The notes: generated from the sequence alone by a model not told the origin. Positions 1-8,940 are shown, counted from the first letter of the stretch. The stretch: DNA of 32,762 nt from an uncultured Oscillibacter sp. (GCA_946183175.1 CAMHBH010000003.1:1-32762); one strand, 5' to 3'. Made by a program: numbers and translations.

Positions 1-2
1 AG

Positions 3-236
3 TACGAGGGATATTTCCACATGGCGGGGGATACGAACTATATGCCCGTGGAGTGCGTGTCGGGGCGCGAAAATCCGGACGGTTCCCTGTCCCTGGAAGT
101 CCGGGAGAGTTCGGATTGGAGCGGCGATTCGGCCTGTTCGTTCGAGACCACGCTGAAACCCGATACCACCGGGCAGACTATGCTCTTTGACAAGAACACC
201 GTCACGGGCGGCTGGCTGACCTGGGAAGACGAATAA
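3..236 (+). CDS. C-terminal end of an unidentified protein (partial)
   Basis: The frame is open to the left edge of the window, so this is probably the last 77 or so residues of a longer protein. An ATG at 21 with a GAGGG ten bases upstream could be a real start of a 71-residue protein, but nothing in the sequence decides it. The product is acidic and hydrophilic, rich in Ser, Thr, Asp and Gly, with no membrane segment and ending in Trp-Glu-Asp-Glu. It looks like an extracellular or lipoprotein-type tail, but I do not recognise the family. It ends four bases before a strong hairpin shared with the convergent permease. Confidence 0.55.
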   Translation, partial: YEGYFHMAGDTNYMPVECVSGRENPDGSLSLEVRESSDWSGDSACSFETTLKPDTTGQTMLFDKNTVTGGWLTWEDE

Positions 237-280
237 AAAAGCGTCCCCGCGCGTTCGACGACGTGCGGGGGCGTTCGTTT
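237..280. terminator. Bidirectional intrinsic terminator
   Basis: Positions 241-254 pair with 261-274 in a stem of about 14 bp with a six-base loop. The stem is followed by TTCGTTTT on the plus strand and, read on the minus strand, by the complement of AAAAAA at 235-240. It sits between the stop of the gene ending at 236 and the stop of the permease at 288, so it can serve both. Confidence 0.85.
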
Positions 281-287
281 TCGCGGC

Positions 288-1718
288 TTACACCGCCACG
301 AAGAACTTGACAAGGAACAGCGCCGAAATGACGTAAGTCAGGGCGGAAACGCGGTTCGCGCGGCCCGTGAAGAGCTGAATCACCGTATAGCAAATCATGG
401 CGAGGCCGATACCGTGCCCGATAGAGCCCGAAATCGGCATGGCAAGCAACATCAGGAATACGGGTACGGCCTCGTCCACGGAGGAGAAGTCGACGTTGCC
501 GAGGCCCTGAAGCATGAGGATTCCGACGTAAATCAGGGCGGCGGAGGTGGCCTGCGCCGGGATGACCGCCGCGACGGGCGCGATAAACACGCACAACAGG
601 AACATAACAGCGGCAGTCAGGGCGGTCAGGCCGGTACGCCCGCCGGCCTCCACGCCGGAGGCCGATTCGACGAACGTCGTCACGGTGGAGGTACCCGTAC
701 AGGCCCCCGTCACGGTGCCGATGGCGTCCGAGAGAAGCGCCTCGCGCATTTGGGGCATGTTGCCGTTTTTGTCGACCATGCCCACGCGCGACGCCGTGCC
801 GATAAGGGTGCCGATGGTGTCGAACATGTCAATCATGCAGAAAGTAATGATGAGCGTAATGGCCGTGAACCAGCCGATTTGGAAGAACGTCGCGAAGTTG
901 AACTTAAACAGCGTCGTGGAGGCCATATCGGCGAACGGCGGCACGAAGGACGCCGTAGAGAGCGACGCGAACGGGTTGACATGCAGAATGAGCGCCTCCC
1001 CGACCCAGTAGACGCACGACGCCGCGAGCATGCCCAGCAGAACCGCGGCCTGTACGCCCCGGAGGCTTAACAGGATAATCACGAACAGCCCGACGAACAT
1101 CGTCACCACGGACAGCACCATCATGGAGTATTCCGCGCCCATGCTGTTCTTGAGTACGCTGGGGGTCATGGCCCCGAAGAAATCGCGCATGACGTAGAAG
1201 GGCGTGGAATAGCCGTTGCCTTCCGCGTAGATTCCGGCGTTGGAGCCGAGGCCGATGTTCATGAGCATGAGGCCAATGGCCGGGCCGATTCCCAGCCGGA
1301 TACACGGCGGAATCGCGGTCACAATGCGGTCGCGGATGTGGAAAATCGACAGCGGGATGAACACGAGGCCCTCTACAAGAATAATGCAGAGCGCGGCCTG
1401 AAAGGCGTTGGTGTAGTCGGTTTCGAGCATTGCGGCGATGTTGGCGACGATGACGGCGAAGAAGCTGTTGAGGCCCATGCCGGGGGCCATGACAAAGGGC
1501 TTGTTCGCCAGGAAGGCCATGCAGGCCGTGCCGAACGCCGACGCCAGGCAAGTCGCCAGAAAGACGCCGTTCCACAGCGGCGTACCCACCTGGAAGCCCG
1601 TCAGAAGGTTCGGGTTCAGGGCGATGATGTACGCCATGGTCATGAACGTGGTCAGGCCGGCGAGAATCTCAGTCCGGACGCTCGTCCCGTTCTCGCGGAG
1701 ATGGAAAAGCTGTTCCAT
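288..1718 (-). CDS. NCS2-family (AzgA/PbuG-like) purine permease
   Basis: This 476-residue integral membrane protein matches the adenine/guanine/hypoxanthine branch of the NCS2 (nucleobase-cation symporter 2) family in length and in its N-terminus, where a charged start is followed by a Gly-Leu-Thr-Thr-Phe-Met-Thr-Met-Ala-Tyr stretch. The downstream Pro-Gly-Met-Gly-Leu-Asn-Ser-Phe-Phe segment of the substrate-binding region is present, as is an acidic Asp-Met-Phe-Asp-Thr segment near residue 290. Many hydrophobic segments run through the protein. The start is set by AAGGAGGG about ten bases upstream on the minus strand. It is divergent from the purine synthesis operon, which fits salvage uptake of bases. 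Exact substrate preference cannot be read from the sequence. Confidence 0.9.
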   Translation of the reverse strand: MEQLFHLRENGTSVRTEILAGLTTFMTMAYIIALNPNLLTGFQVGTPLWNGVFLATCLASAFGTACMAFLANKPFVMAPGMGLNSFFAVIVANIAAMLETDYTNAFQAALCIILVEGLVFIPLSIFHIRDRIVTAIPPCIRLGIGPAIGLMLMNIGLGSNAGIYAEGNGYSTPFYVMRDFFGAMTPSVLKNSMGAEYSMMVLSVVTMFVGLFVIILLSLRGVQAAVLLGMLAASCVYWVGEALILHVNPFASLSTASFVPPFADMASTTLFKFNFATFFQIGWFTAITLIITFCMIDMFDTIGTLIGTASRVGMVDKNGNMPQMREALLSDAIGTVTGACTGTSTVTTFVESASGVEAGGRTGLTALTAAVMFLLCVFIAPVAAVIPAQATSAALIYVGILMLQGLGNVDFSSVDEAVPVFLMLLAMPISGSIGHGIGLAMICYTVIQLFTGRANRVSALTYVISALFLVKFFVAV

Positions 1719-1776
1719 AGGAAAAATCCCTCCTTGTTAGACGCGTTACGCTGAACTGTACCATAGTTTTACGGAA

Positions 1777-1805
1777 ATTACAAGGCCTTTGCGGAACTTT
1801 GTCGG
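1777..1805 (-). promoter_or_regulatory. Predicted promoter of the purine permease
   Basis: On the minus strand, CCGACA (1805-1800) lies 17 bases upstream of TGTAAT (1782-1777). These match the SigA hexamers at 4/6 and 5/6. The predicted leader is about 50 bases. The -35 match is modest, so this is a prediction only. Confidence 0.5.
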
Positions 1806-2011
1806 AATCGCCACGACGCGCGCGGCGGGAAAACGAAAATTTCGGCGCTTTTTTGTCGGAAGTCCCGGAAATTTCCGCGCTCCCGGCAACGGCAAAACGG
1901 CGTTTCGCGCTTCTACGCGGATTCCCGCTTTCCGTACGGGATAGCGGAGTGATAAAACTACGCTATTTTCGCGCGCAAAAAAACATTTTTGCGCCGCAAA
2001 GAATAAAAGAT

Positions 2012-2040
2012 TTGACATAGAGGGCGCTTTGTAGTATTCT
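2012..2040 (+). promoter_or_regulatory. SigA-type promoter of the purine operon
   Basis: TTGACA (2012-2017), a 17-base spacer and TATTCT (2035-2040) form a near-consensus vegetative promoter. Transcription would start near 2047, leaving a leader of about 67 bases before purE. It is the only clear promoter for the nine-gene pur/gua operon. Confidence 0.85.
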
Positions 2041-2055
2041 TGACGGCATACAGGG

Positions 2056-2079
2056 CGCGGAATCATAAGCGGTTCCGCG
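2056..2079 (+). promoter_or_regulatory. Leader hairpin of the purine operon
   Basis: CGCGGAA (2056-2062) and TTCCGCG (2073-2079) form a 7-bp stem with a ten-base loop, starting about nine bases after the predicted transcription start. There is no U-tract, so it is not a terminator. The same stem sequence occurs at the same relative place in the radC leader. Its role, such as mRNA stability or protein binding, is unknown. Confidence 0.5.
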
Positions 2080-2113
2080 AATTGCGATAGAATCAAAGGA
2101 GGGAATGTTTATC

Positions 2114-2608
2114 ATGAAGAAAGTCGCGGTGATTATGGGCAGCGATTCCGACTGGCCGGTCGTGAAGGCGTCCTGCGACGCGCTCGGCGCGTTCGGGATT
2201 CCCTACGAGGCCCACATCTACAGCGCGCACCGTACCCCGGAGGAGGCCGCGCGGTTCGCCCGCGACGCCCGCGCGAACGGCTACGGCGTCCTGATTTGCG
2301 CGGCGGGCATGGCGGCACACCTCGCGGGCGCGTTCGCGGCGAATACCACCCTTCCCGTGATTGGCATTCCCATGAAGGGCGGCGCGCTCGACGGCCTCGA
2401 CGCCTTACTCGCTACCGTACAAATGCCGGGCGGTATTCCCGTCGCGACCGTCTCGCTCAACGGCGCGAAGAATGCCGCGATTCTGGCGGCGGAAATTCTG
2501 GCCGTCGGCGACGATACGCTCGCCGCGAAACTCGAAGCCGAACGCGACACCATGCGGCGGCAAATCGCCGAAAAAGAGGCGGCCTTGCAGGCCTCCTTGA
2601 AGGCCTGA
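2114..2608 (+). CDS. purE: N5-carboxyaminoimidazole ribonucleotide mutase (class I PurE)
   Basis: PurE converts N5-CAIR to CAIR in purine synthesis. The protein opens with Gly-Ser-Asp-Ser-Asp-Trp and carries the Ser-Ala-His-Arg-Thr-Pro motif and an Ala-Gly-Met-Ala-Ala-His-Leu segment, all class I signatures; about 164 residues is the usual size. An in-frame ATG at 2105 is only two bases from AGGAGG (2097-2102), whereas the ATG at 2114 is eleven bases away, so 2114 is preferred. Class I PurE normally needs PurK to make N5-CAIR, and no purK is in this operon. It must lie elsewhere, or this enzyme uses CO2 and AIR at high bicarbonate. First gene of the operon; the next starts 14 bases after its stop. 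Confidence 0.93.
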   Translation: MKKVAVIMGSDSDWPVVKASCDALGAFGIPYEAHIYSAHRTPEEAARFARDARANGYGVLICAAGMAAHLAGAFAANTTLPVIGIPMKGGALDGLDALLATVQMPGGIPVATVSLNGAKNAAILAAEILAVGDDTLAAKLEAERDTMRRQIAEKEAALQASLKA

Positions 2609-2622
2609 CGGGGAGAAATGGC

Positions 2623-4044
2623 ATGGGCGGATTTTTTGGAACAATATCCCGGCGCAACTGCGTGATGGACTTGTTTTTCGGCGTGGACTATCACTCCCAT
2701 TTGGGCACGCGACGCGGCGGCATGGTGGTCTACAGTCCGAAGGACGGCTTTCAGCGGCAGATTCACAGTATCGAGAACACGCCCTTCCGGACGAAGTTCG
2801 AGGCCGATTTGCCGAAATTCCACGGCACCAGCGGAATCGGCTGTATCAGCGACACCGACCCGCAACCGCTTTTAGTGCGGTCGCATTTGGGCCTCTACGC
2901 GATTTCCACCGTAGGGCGAATCAACAACGCCGAACAGCTCGCGGAGAAATACTTCTCCATGGGCGGGCGGCAGTTCATGGCGATGAGTTCCGGCGAAGTC
3001 AACGCCTCCGAACTGACGGCGGCGCTTATCAACGAGGCGGATTCGTTCCCGGAGGGTATCCGGCGGGCACAGGAGAGTATCGACGGCTCGTCGAGTATCC
3101 TGCTACTGACGCCCGACGGCCTGATTGCGGCCCGTGACAGGCTGGGCCGCCTGCCCGTACTCGTAGGCCAGAACGACGACGGCTGTTGTGTGTCGTTCGA
3201 GTCGTTTGCCTACCAGAAGTTAGGCTACCGGACAGTCCGTGAACTCGGCCCGGGCGAAATCGTGCGTATCACGCCGGAGGGTGTCGAACAACTGCGCGCG
3301 CCGGGGGACACTATGCGCATTTGCGCCTTTCTCTGGACTTACTACGGCTACCCCAATTCCAACTATGAGGGCGTCAACGTGGAGGTCATGCGCTACCAGA
3401 ACGGGGAAATCATGGCGCGCGAGGAGGCGCTACAGGACACGCTCCCCGACGTGGATTTCGTGGCGGGGGTGCCGGATTCCGGACTTCCGCACGCTATCGG
3501 CTACGCGAACCGTTCCGGCAAACGCTTTGCGCGCCCGTTCGTGAAGTATACGCCAACCTGGCCGCGCTCGTTCATGCCGGAAAATCAGGAAGTACGAAAC
3601 CAGGTTGCCAAAATGAAGCTGATTCCCGTCCCGGAACTCATTGAGGGGCGGAAACTGCTGTTCGTGGATGATTCGATAGTCCGGGGAACGCAGTTGCGGG
3701 AGACGCTCGAGTTTCTCTACGGGAGCGGCGCGAAGGAAGCGCATATTCGTTCGGCCTGTCCTCCGGTGATGTACGGCTGTAAGTACCTGAACTTCTCGCG
3801 GAGCAATTCCGACATGGAACTGCTGGCGCGCCGTACCGTGCAACTGCTGGAAGGCAACGACGGACAGGAGCACCTCGAAGAGTACGCGGACGCCTCGACG
3901 GAGCGCGGGCAGTGCCTGTTGAAGTCGATTTGCGAACAGATGGGGTTCCACTCACTGGGCTACCAGTCGATGGACGGGCTTTTGGAGGCAATCGGAATCG
4001 ACCGGGACAAGATTTGCACCTACTGCTGGACGGGGAAGGAATAG
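2623..4044 (+). CDS. purF: Amidophosphoribosyltransferase-like protein lacking the glutaminase cysteine
   Basis: This 473-residue protein occupies the purF slot, the first committed step (PRPP to phosphoribosylamine). The phosphoribosyltransferase half is intact: the PRPP loop VDDSIVRGT is at residues 348-356 and a PDSG motif lies upstream. All four cysteines expected to hold the Fe-S cluster of Bacillus-type PurF are present (C234, C386, C465, C468). The N-terminal Ntn glutaminase half is degenerate. It starts MGGFFG where active enzymes have Cys-Gly at the mature N-terminus, and the usual His-Asn-Gly-Asn and Arg-Tyr-Ser/Thr motifs are replaced. The start at 2623 has GGGGAG seven bases upstream; the frame is open further upstream only as a shadow inside purE. 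It may be ammonia-dependent or fed by another glutaminase. Confidence 0.9.
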   Translation: MGGFFGTISRRNCVMDLFFGVDYHSHLGTRRGGMVVYSPKDGFQRQIHSIENTPFRTKFEADLPKFHGTSGIGCISDTDPQPLLVRSHLGLYAISTVGRINNAEQLAEKYFSMGGRQFMAMSSGEVNASELTAALINEADSFPEGIRRAQESIDGSSSILLLTPDGLIAARDRLGRLPVLVGQNDDGCCVSFESFAYQKLGYRTVRELGPGEIVRITPEGVEQLRAPGDTMRICAFLWTYYGYPNSNYEGVNVEVMRYQNGEIMAREEALQDTLPDVDFVAGVPDSGLPHAIGYANRSGKRFARPFVKYTPTWPRSFMPENQEVRNQVAKMKLIPVPELIEGRKLLFVDDSIVRGTQLRETLEFLYGSGAKEAHIRSACPPVMYGCKYLNFSRSNSDMELLARRTVQLLEGNDGQEHLEEYADASTERGQCLLKSICEQMGFHSLGYQSMDGLLEAIGIDRDKICTYCWTGKE

Positions 4045-4055
4045 GAGGACATTCT

Positions 4056-4775
4056 ATGGAAAAGCTGGAACAAATCTACGAAGGCAAGGCCAAGAAGGTA
4101 TACCGCACGGACGACCCCGAACTCTGTATTGTGGAGTACAAGGACGACGCGACGGCGGAGAACGGCAAGAAACGCGGTACGATTGTCGGCAAGGGCGTCG
4201 TCAACAACCAGATGACCAACCGTCTCATGGCGCGCATGGAGAAGGCCGGGATTCCGACGCATTTCGTACGGGAACTCAGCGAGCGCGAGACACTGGTCAA
4301 GAAGGTGTCGATTGTGCCGCTGGAAGTGATTATCCGGAACATTTCGGCGGGGCATTTCGCGTCGCGCTACGGCGTCGAGGAGGGGATTGTATTCGACAGC
4401 CCCACGATTGAGTTTTCGTACAAGAATGACGAACTCGACGACCCGCTTCTGAACGCCTACCACGCCCGCGCGTTGAAACTCGCGACGGCGGAGGAAATCG
4501 AGACCATCAAAAAGTACGCGTTCGCGGTCAACGACAAGCTGAAAGCGTTCTGGAAGGAATGCGGCGTGATACTCGTCGACTTTAAGCTGGAGTTCGGGCG
4601 TCTCCCCGACGGTACCATCGTACTCGCCGACGAAATCAGCCCGGACACCTGCCGCCTGTGGGACGAGAAGACGCATGAGAAATTAGACAAAGACCGTTTC
4701 CGCCGCGACATGGGCGGCGTCGAGGACGCCTACGCGGAAGTCATGAAGCGCTTGCTTGCGCACGACAACGGATAA
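4056..4775 (+). CDS. purC: SAICAR synthetase
   Basis: Phosphoribosylaminoimidazole-succinocarboxamide synthase joins CAIR and aspartate using ATP. The 239-residue protein has the family N-terminus (EQIYEGKAKKVY), a central SerIleValProLeuGluValIleIleArgAsn-type segment, and near the C-terminus Asp-Glu-Ile-Ser-Pro-Asp-Thr-Cys-Arg-Leu-Trp, typical of the bacterial short form. AGGAGG (4043-4048), which overlaps the purF stop, sets the ATG at 4056. Its product needs adenylosuccinate lyase (PurB) next, which is not in this window. Confidence 0.95.
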   Translation: MEKLEQIYEGKAKKVYRTDDPELCIVEYKDDATAENGKKRGTIVGKGVVNNQMTNRLMARMEKAGIPTHFVRELSERETLVKKVSIVPLEVIIRNISAGHFASRYGVEEGIVFDSPTIEFSYKNDELDDPLLNAYHARALKLATAEEIETIKKYAFAVNDKLKAFWKECGVILVDFKLEFGRLPDGTIVLADEISPDTCRLWDEKTHEKLDKDRFRRDMGGVEDAYAEVMKRLLAHDNG

Positions 4776-4796
4776 TTCGCGGAGGAGGTGCTAGGG

Positions 4797-5831
4797 GTGC
4801 GCAGTTTTTCGGAGAGCTACAAGGCGGCGGGCGTCGATATCGAGGCCGGATACGCCGGAGTGAAACTCATGCGCGGGCACGTCGAGCGGACGAATATCCC
4901 GGGCGTACTGTCGGGGCTGGGCGGTTTCGGGGGGCTGTTCGCCCCGGACTTGAGCGCATACAAAGACCCGGTACTGGTGTCGGGCACGGACGGCGTCGGG
5001 ACTAAAATCCGTATCGCGCAACTGATGAACCGTCACGACACGGTCGGCATTGACTGCGTGGCGATGTGCGTCAACGACGTGCTGTGCTGTGGGGCAAAGC
5101 CGCTGTTCTTCCTGGACTATATCGCAATCGGGAAGAACGACCCGGAGAAAGTAGCGTCGATAGTTTCTGGCGTGGCGGAGGGCTGCGTACAGGCCGGGTG
5201 CGCGCTTCTGGGCGGCGAGACCGCCGAACACCCCGGAATCATGAAGGCCGACGACTACGATTTAGCCGGGTTTACGGTGGGCATTGTCGACCGCGCCCGG
5301 CTCCTTGACAATACGGCTATCGTCCCCGGCGACGTTGTAATCGCGCTTCCGTCGTCCGGACTGCACTCCAACGGCTTTTCGCTGGTGCGGCAGGTGTTCC
5401 ACGTCGAGACGGGGAGCTTGACGCGCAAAGTGCCGGAGTTGGGCTGTATGCTGGGCGAGGCCTTACTGACCCCGACGACGATTTATGTCAAGCCGGTGTC
5501 GCGCTGTCTGGAAACCCTGCGGGTAAAGGGTATCAGCCACATTACGGGCGGCGGCTTTCAGGAGAACATTCCGCGCTGTCTGCCGAAGGGCGTCTCGGCG
5601 AAGCTGGACAAGGCCGCGATTCGCACTCCGCCCATATTCCAACTCTTGCGGGACATGGGCCACATCCCGGAGCGCGACATGTTCAATACGTTCAACATGG
5701 GCGTGGGCATGGTCATGGTCGTGGCGGCGGACATCGCCGACCGGGCTATGGAACTCTTGCGCGGGGAGGGCTGTCAGGGGTATCTACTCGGCGAGATTGT
5801 CGCGGGCGACGAGGGCGTGATTCTCTGTTGA
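4797..5831 (+). CDS. purM: Phosphoribosylformylglycinamidine cyclo-ligase (AIR synthetase)
   Basis: PurM closes the imidazole ring of FGAM to give AIR. The 344-residue protein has the family start (SESYKAAGVDIEAGY), Gly-Thr-Asp-Gly-Val-Gly-Thr-Lys near residue 65, Gly-Gly-Glu-Thr-Ala-Glu near residue 140 and His-Ile-Thr-Gly-Gly-Gly near residue 250. An in-frame GTG at 4788 lies at the end of the GGAGGAGG ribosome site (4781-4788), so it cannot be the start. The GTG at 4797, eight bases after it, is chosen. It lies 21 bases after purC. Confidence 0.94.
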   Translation: MRSFSESYKAAGVDIEAGYAGVKLMRGHVERTNIPGVLSGLGGFGGLFAPDLSAYKDPVLVSGTDGVGTKIRIAQLMNRHDTVGIDCVAMCVNDVLCCGAKPLFFLDYIAIGKNDPEKVASIVSGVAEGCVQAGCALLGGETAEHPGIMKADDYDLAGFTVGIVDRARLLDNTAIVPGDVVIALPSSGLHSNGFSLVRQVFHVETGSLTRKVPELGCMLGEALLTPTTIYVKPVSRCLETLRVKGISHITGGGFQENIPRCLPKGVSAKLDKAAIRTPPIFQLLRDMGHIPERDMFNTFNMGVGMVMVVAADIADRAMELLRGEGCQGYLLGEIVAGDEGVILC

Positions 5832-5855
5832 AGGCGTGAAAGGGAGAGAGGGAGT

Positions 5856-6476
5856 ATGGAGAAAGTCCGGATAGCGGTATTCGTGTCGGGCGGCGGTACG
5901 AATCTGGAAGCGTTGCTCAACGCGCAGGAGCGCGGGGAAATCCCGCACGGGGAAATTGTACTGGTGGTGTCGAGCGCGGCGGGGGCCTACGCGCTGACGC
6001 GCGCGGAGCGGCACGGCGTACACGCTGTGACAGTCGCGCGGAAGGGCCGCGCCCCGCAGGATTTCGAGGCGGAACTGTTGCGGCGTCTGCTGGAAGCCAA
6101 AATAGACGTAATCGTACTGGCGGGGTTCCTGACGATTCTCTCGGAGGAGTTCGTAAAGCTCTGGCCGGGGCGTATCCTGAATGTACACCCGTCGCTGATT
6201 CCGTCGTTCTGCGGCAAGGGCTACTACGGGCTGAGAGTACACGAGGAGGCGCTGGCGCGGGGCGTGAAAGTCACGGGCGCGACGGTTCACCTTGTCAACG
6301 AGATTCCCGACGGCGGCGAGATTCTCTTACAGAAAGCCGTGGAAGTCCTCCCCGGCGACACCCCGGAAGTTTTGCAAAAGCGCGTGATGGAGCAGGCGGA
6401 ATGGGTACTCCTCCCGCGCGCAGCGGAGATGGTATGCGCACAACTTTTCGAGAACGGAGGCGGCGAAAATGCGTGA
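5856..6476 (+). CDS. purN: Phosphoribosylglycinamide formyltransferase
   Basis: PurN transfers a formyl group from 10-formyltetrahydrofolate to GAR. The 206-residue protein begins with a Val-Ser-Gly-Gly-Gly-Thr-Asn-Leu phosphate-binding segment and has the catalytic Asn-Val-His-Pro-Ser-Leu-Ile-Pro-Ser motif near residue 110, with a Thr-Gly-Ala-Thr-Val-His segment beyond. A long purine-rich stretch, AGGGAGAGAGGGAG, precedes the ATG. Its last eight bases overlap the start of the next gene, suggesting translational coupling. Confidence 0.95.
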   Translation: MEKVRIAVFVSGGGTNLEALLNAQERGEIPHGEIVLVVSSAAGAYALTRAERHGVHAVTVARKGRAPQDFEAELLRRLLEAKIDVIVLAGFLTILSEEFVKLWPGRILNVHPSLIPSFCGKGYYGLRVHEEALARGVKVTGATVHLVNEIPDGGEILLQKAVEVLPGDTPEVLQKRVMEQAEWVLLPRAAEMVCAQLFENGGGENA

Positions 6477-7647
6477 ACTGGAATTGAAGTACGGCTGTAA
6501 CCCGAACCAGAAGCCCGCGCGAATTTTCATGCGCGGGGAGCGGGAGTTGCCGATTGAGGTACTCAACGGCAAACCGGGCTATATCAACTTTCTGGACGCG
6601 TTCAACTCGTGGCAGTTGGTGCGGGAGCTGAAAGCGGCGACGGGTATGCCGGCGGCGGCGTCCTTTAAGCACGTCTCCCCGGCGGGGGCCGCGCTGGGGA
6701 ATCCGATTTGCGAGACGGGCCGGAAAATCCTGTTCGTCGAGGACGGGCTGGAACTGTCCCCGATTGCCTGTGCCTATGTCCGCGCGCGCGGCTCGGACAG
6801 GCTCTGCTCCTACGGCGACTGGGCCGCGCTGTCGGACATCTGCGACGAACCCACGGCGCGCTATCTCAAAAACGAGGTCTCCGACGGGATAATCGCCCCC
6901 GGCTACACGAAAGAGGCGTTGGAAATCCTCAAAACCAAGAAGAAGGGCGGCTACAACGTCGTGCAAATCGACCCCGACTACGTGCCGGAGCATGAGGAGT
7001 ACAAGGACGTATTCGGTATCACGTTCCAGCAGGGCCGCAACGACTACAAAATCGACGCGTCGATTTTAGGCAACATCGTCACGAAGAACAAAGACCTCCC
7101 CGACGCCGCCAAGCGTGACATGATGGTCGCGCTGATTACGCTCAAATATACGCAGTCGAACTCCGTCTGCTACGTGCGGGAGGGGCACGCAATCGGGGTT
7201 GGGGCCGGACAGCAAAGCCGGATACACTGTACGCGCCTGGCCGGGAATAAGGCCGACAACTGGTTTTTGCGCCACCACCCGCGCGTATTGGAACTGCAAT
7301 TCGTGGACAGTATCCGCCGCGCCGAGCGCGACAACGCGATTGATGTGTATTTGTCCGACGAGTACGAGGACATTCTGGCGGAGGGCGTCTGGCAAAATAC
7401 GTTCCGTATCAAGCCCGAACCCCTCACGCGCGAGGAGAAACGCGACTGGATTGCAAAGTTTTCGGGCGTGACGGTCGGCTCCGACGCCTTTTTCCCGTTC
7501 GGCGACAACGTCGAGCGGGCGCGCAAGAGCGGCGCGAACTATATCGTACAGCCCGGCGGTTCCATCCGCGACGACAACGTCATCGCCACCGCCGACAAGT
7601 ACAATATGGTCATGTCCTTCACGGGAATGCGCCTGTTCCACCACTGA
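6469..7647 (+). CDS. purH: Stand-alone AICAR formyltransferase (PurH C-terminal domain only)
   Basis: This 392-residue protein corresponds to the AICAR transformylase half of bifunctional PurH and adds the last carbon, from 10-formyl-THF, giving FAICAR. The family signatures [11 protein letters not shown] at the N-terminus, [10 protein letters not shown], [10 protein letters not shown] and Gly-Ala-Gly-Gln-Gln-Ser-Arg are all visible. There is no N-terminal MGS-type IMP cyclohydrolase domain, and the upstream sequence is purN, so this is not a truncation caused by the window. A separate cyclohydrolase (PurO-like or a free PurH N-domain) must exist elsewhere. The ATG overlaps the purN stop (ATGCGTGA). 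Confidence 0.92.
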   Translation: MRELELKYGCNPNQKPARIFMRGERELPIEVLNGKPGYINFLDAFNSWQLVRELKAATGMPAAASFKHVSPAGAALGNPICETGRKILFVEDGLELSPIACAYVRARGSDRLCSYGDWAALSDICDEPTARYLKNEVSDGIIAPGYTKEALEILKTKKKGGYNVVQIDPDYVPEHEEYKDVFGITFQQGRNDYKIDASILGNIVTKNKDLPDAAKRDMMVALITLKYTQSNSVCYVREGHAIGVGAGQQSRIHCTRLAGNKADNWFLRHHPRVLELQFVDSIRRAERDNAIDVYLSDEYEDILAEGVWQNTFRIKPEPLTREEKRDWIAKFSGVTVGSDAFFPFGDNVERARKSGANYIVQPGGSIRDDNVIATADKYNMVMSFTGMRLFHH

Positions 7648-7662
7648 GCGACGGAGGCAGTC

Positions 7663-8940
7663 ATGAAATTACTGGTAGTAGGCGGCGGGGGCCGCGAACA
7701 CGCAATCATTAAGAAACTGCGCGAAAATCCCGACGTGTCCGAGATTTACGCGCTCCCGGGCAACGGCGGAATCTCCGCTGACGCGATTTGTATTCCGGAA
7801 ATCGGCGCGAAAGACCTTGACGGCATTGTGAACTTTGCCAGGTCGCGCGCGATTGATTTCGCGGTTGTCGCGCCCGACGACCCGCTGGCGCTGGGCTGTG
7901 TCGACAGGTTGCACGCGGCCGGGATTCCGTGTTTCGGCCCCGACGCCAAGGCCGCGCGTATCGAAAGCAGTAAGGTATTCGCCAAGAATCTTATGCGGAA
8001 GTACGGCATTCCTACGGCGGATTACCGGGTTTTCACGTCGCCGGAGACGGCGCTAGAGTATCTGGAAACGGCGAAATTCCCGATAGTCTTAAAGGCCGAC
8101 GGTCTCGCGCTGGGGAAAGGCGTACTGATTGCGCAAAGTCCCGACGAGGCGCGTCAGGCCGTGCGGACGCTCATGCAGGACAGGATTTTCGGCGCGGCGG
8201 GGGACGAAATCGTCATAGAGGAATTTCTGACGGGCCCGGAGGTCAGCGTACTGGCCTTCACGGACGGGACGGCGATTTCGCCGATGGTCTCGTCAATGGA
8301 CCATAAGCGCGCCGGGGACGGCGACACCGGGCTGAATACGGGCGGCATGGGGACGGTAGCCCCGAACCCGTACTACACGCCGGAAGTCGCGAAAATCTGT
8401 ATGGACACGATTTTCCTGCCGACGCTGGACGCCATGCGGAAAGAGGGGTGCCCGTTCAAGGGCTGTCTGTACTTCGGGCTCATGCTGACGCCCGACGGCC
8501 CCCGGGTTATCGAGTACAACTGCCGTTTCGGCGACCCGGAGACGCAAGTCGTGCTACCGCTCCTGAAAACCGACCTTCTGACGATTATGCAGGCGGTTGA
8601 GGCGGGAACGCTGTCGGAAATCGCGGTGGAGTGGGCGGACGCCTGCGCGGCCTGTGTCATACTGGCGTCGGGGGGCTACCCGGAGAAGTACGAGACCGGA
8701 AAGCCGATTCACTTTACGTCGCCCATGCCGCCGAACGTCACCTGCTACCACGCCGGGGACAGGGACAGTCACGGACAGCTCGTGACATCCGGCGGGCGCG
8801 TACTGGGTGTAACCGCCGTCGCGCCTACGCTACGGGAGGCCTTGCGCGACGCGTACCGGGCCGCGGATACGGTGGAATTCGACGGAAAGTATCTGCGTCG
8901 CGACATCGGGGCCCGGGCCTTACAGGCCGGAATGCGCTGA
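7663..8940 (+). CDS. purD: Phosphoribosylamine-glycine ligase (GAR synthetase)
   Basis: PurD is an ATP-grasp enzyme joining phosphoribosylamine and glycine. The 425-residue length is standard. The N-terminus has the [10 protein letters not shown] signature, and residues near 280-290 carry [12 protein letters not shown], the metal/ATP motif. GGAGG six bases upstream sets the ATG. It sits between the formyltransferase and purL with short gaps, so it is part of the operon. Confidence 0.96.
   Translation: MKLLVVGGGGREHAIIKKLRENPDVSEIYALPGNGGISADAICIPEIGAKDLDGIVNFARSRAIDFAVVAPDDPLALGCVDRLHAAGIPCFGPDAKAARIESSKVFAKNLMRKYGIPTADYRVFTSPETALEYLETAKFPIVLKADGLALGKGVLIAQSPDEARQAVRTLMQDRIFGAAGDEIVIEEFLTGPEVSVLAFTDGTAISPMVSSMDHKRAGDGDTGLNTGGMGTVAPNPYYTPEVAKICMDTIFLPTLDAMRKEGCPFKGCLYFGLMLTPDGPRVIEYNCRFGDPETQVVLPLLKTDLLTIMQAVEAGTLSEIAVEWADACAACVILASGGYPEKYETGKPIHFTSPMPPNVTCYHAGDRDSHGQLVTSGGRVLGVTAVAPTLREALRDAYRAADTVEFDGKYLRRDIGARALQAGMR

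Larger units (their letters stand above)
1719..2113. other. Divergent intergenic region between purine permease and purine operon
   Basis: These 395 bases hold the two opposing promoters annotated separately, the permease ribosome site (1724-1733, minus) and the purE leader. The middle part, about 1806-2010, is non-coding with short GC-rich inverted repeats such as TAGCG...CGCTA near 1942-1964. I looked for the conserved core of the purine (G-box) riboswitch on both strands and for an obvious PurBox pair and saw neither. Confidence 0.6.

Noticed and set aside
1719-2113. Possible purine riboswitch
   Set aside because: The conserved G-box core was not found on either strand.
2296-2622. Long N-terminal extension of purF
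   Set aside because: The frame is open through purE, but the arginine-rich translation is a shadow of purE and the ribosome site GGGGAG with ATG 2623 marks the true start.
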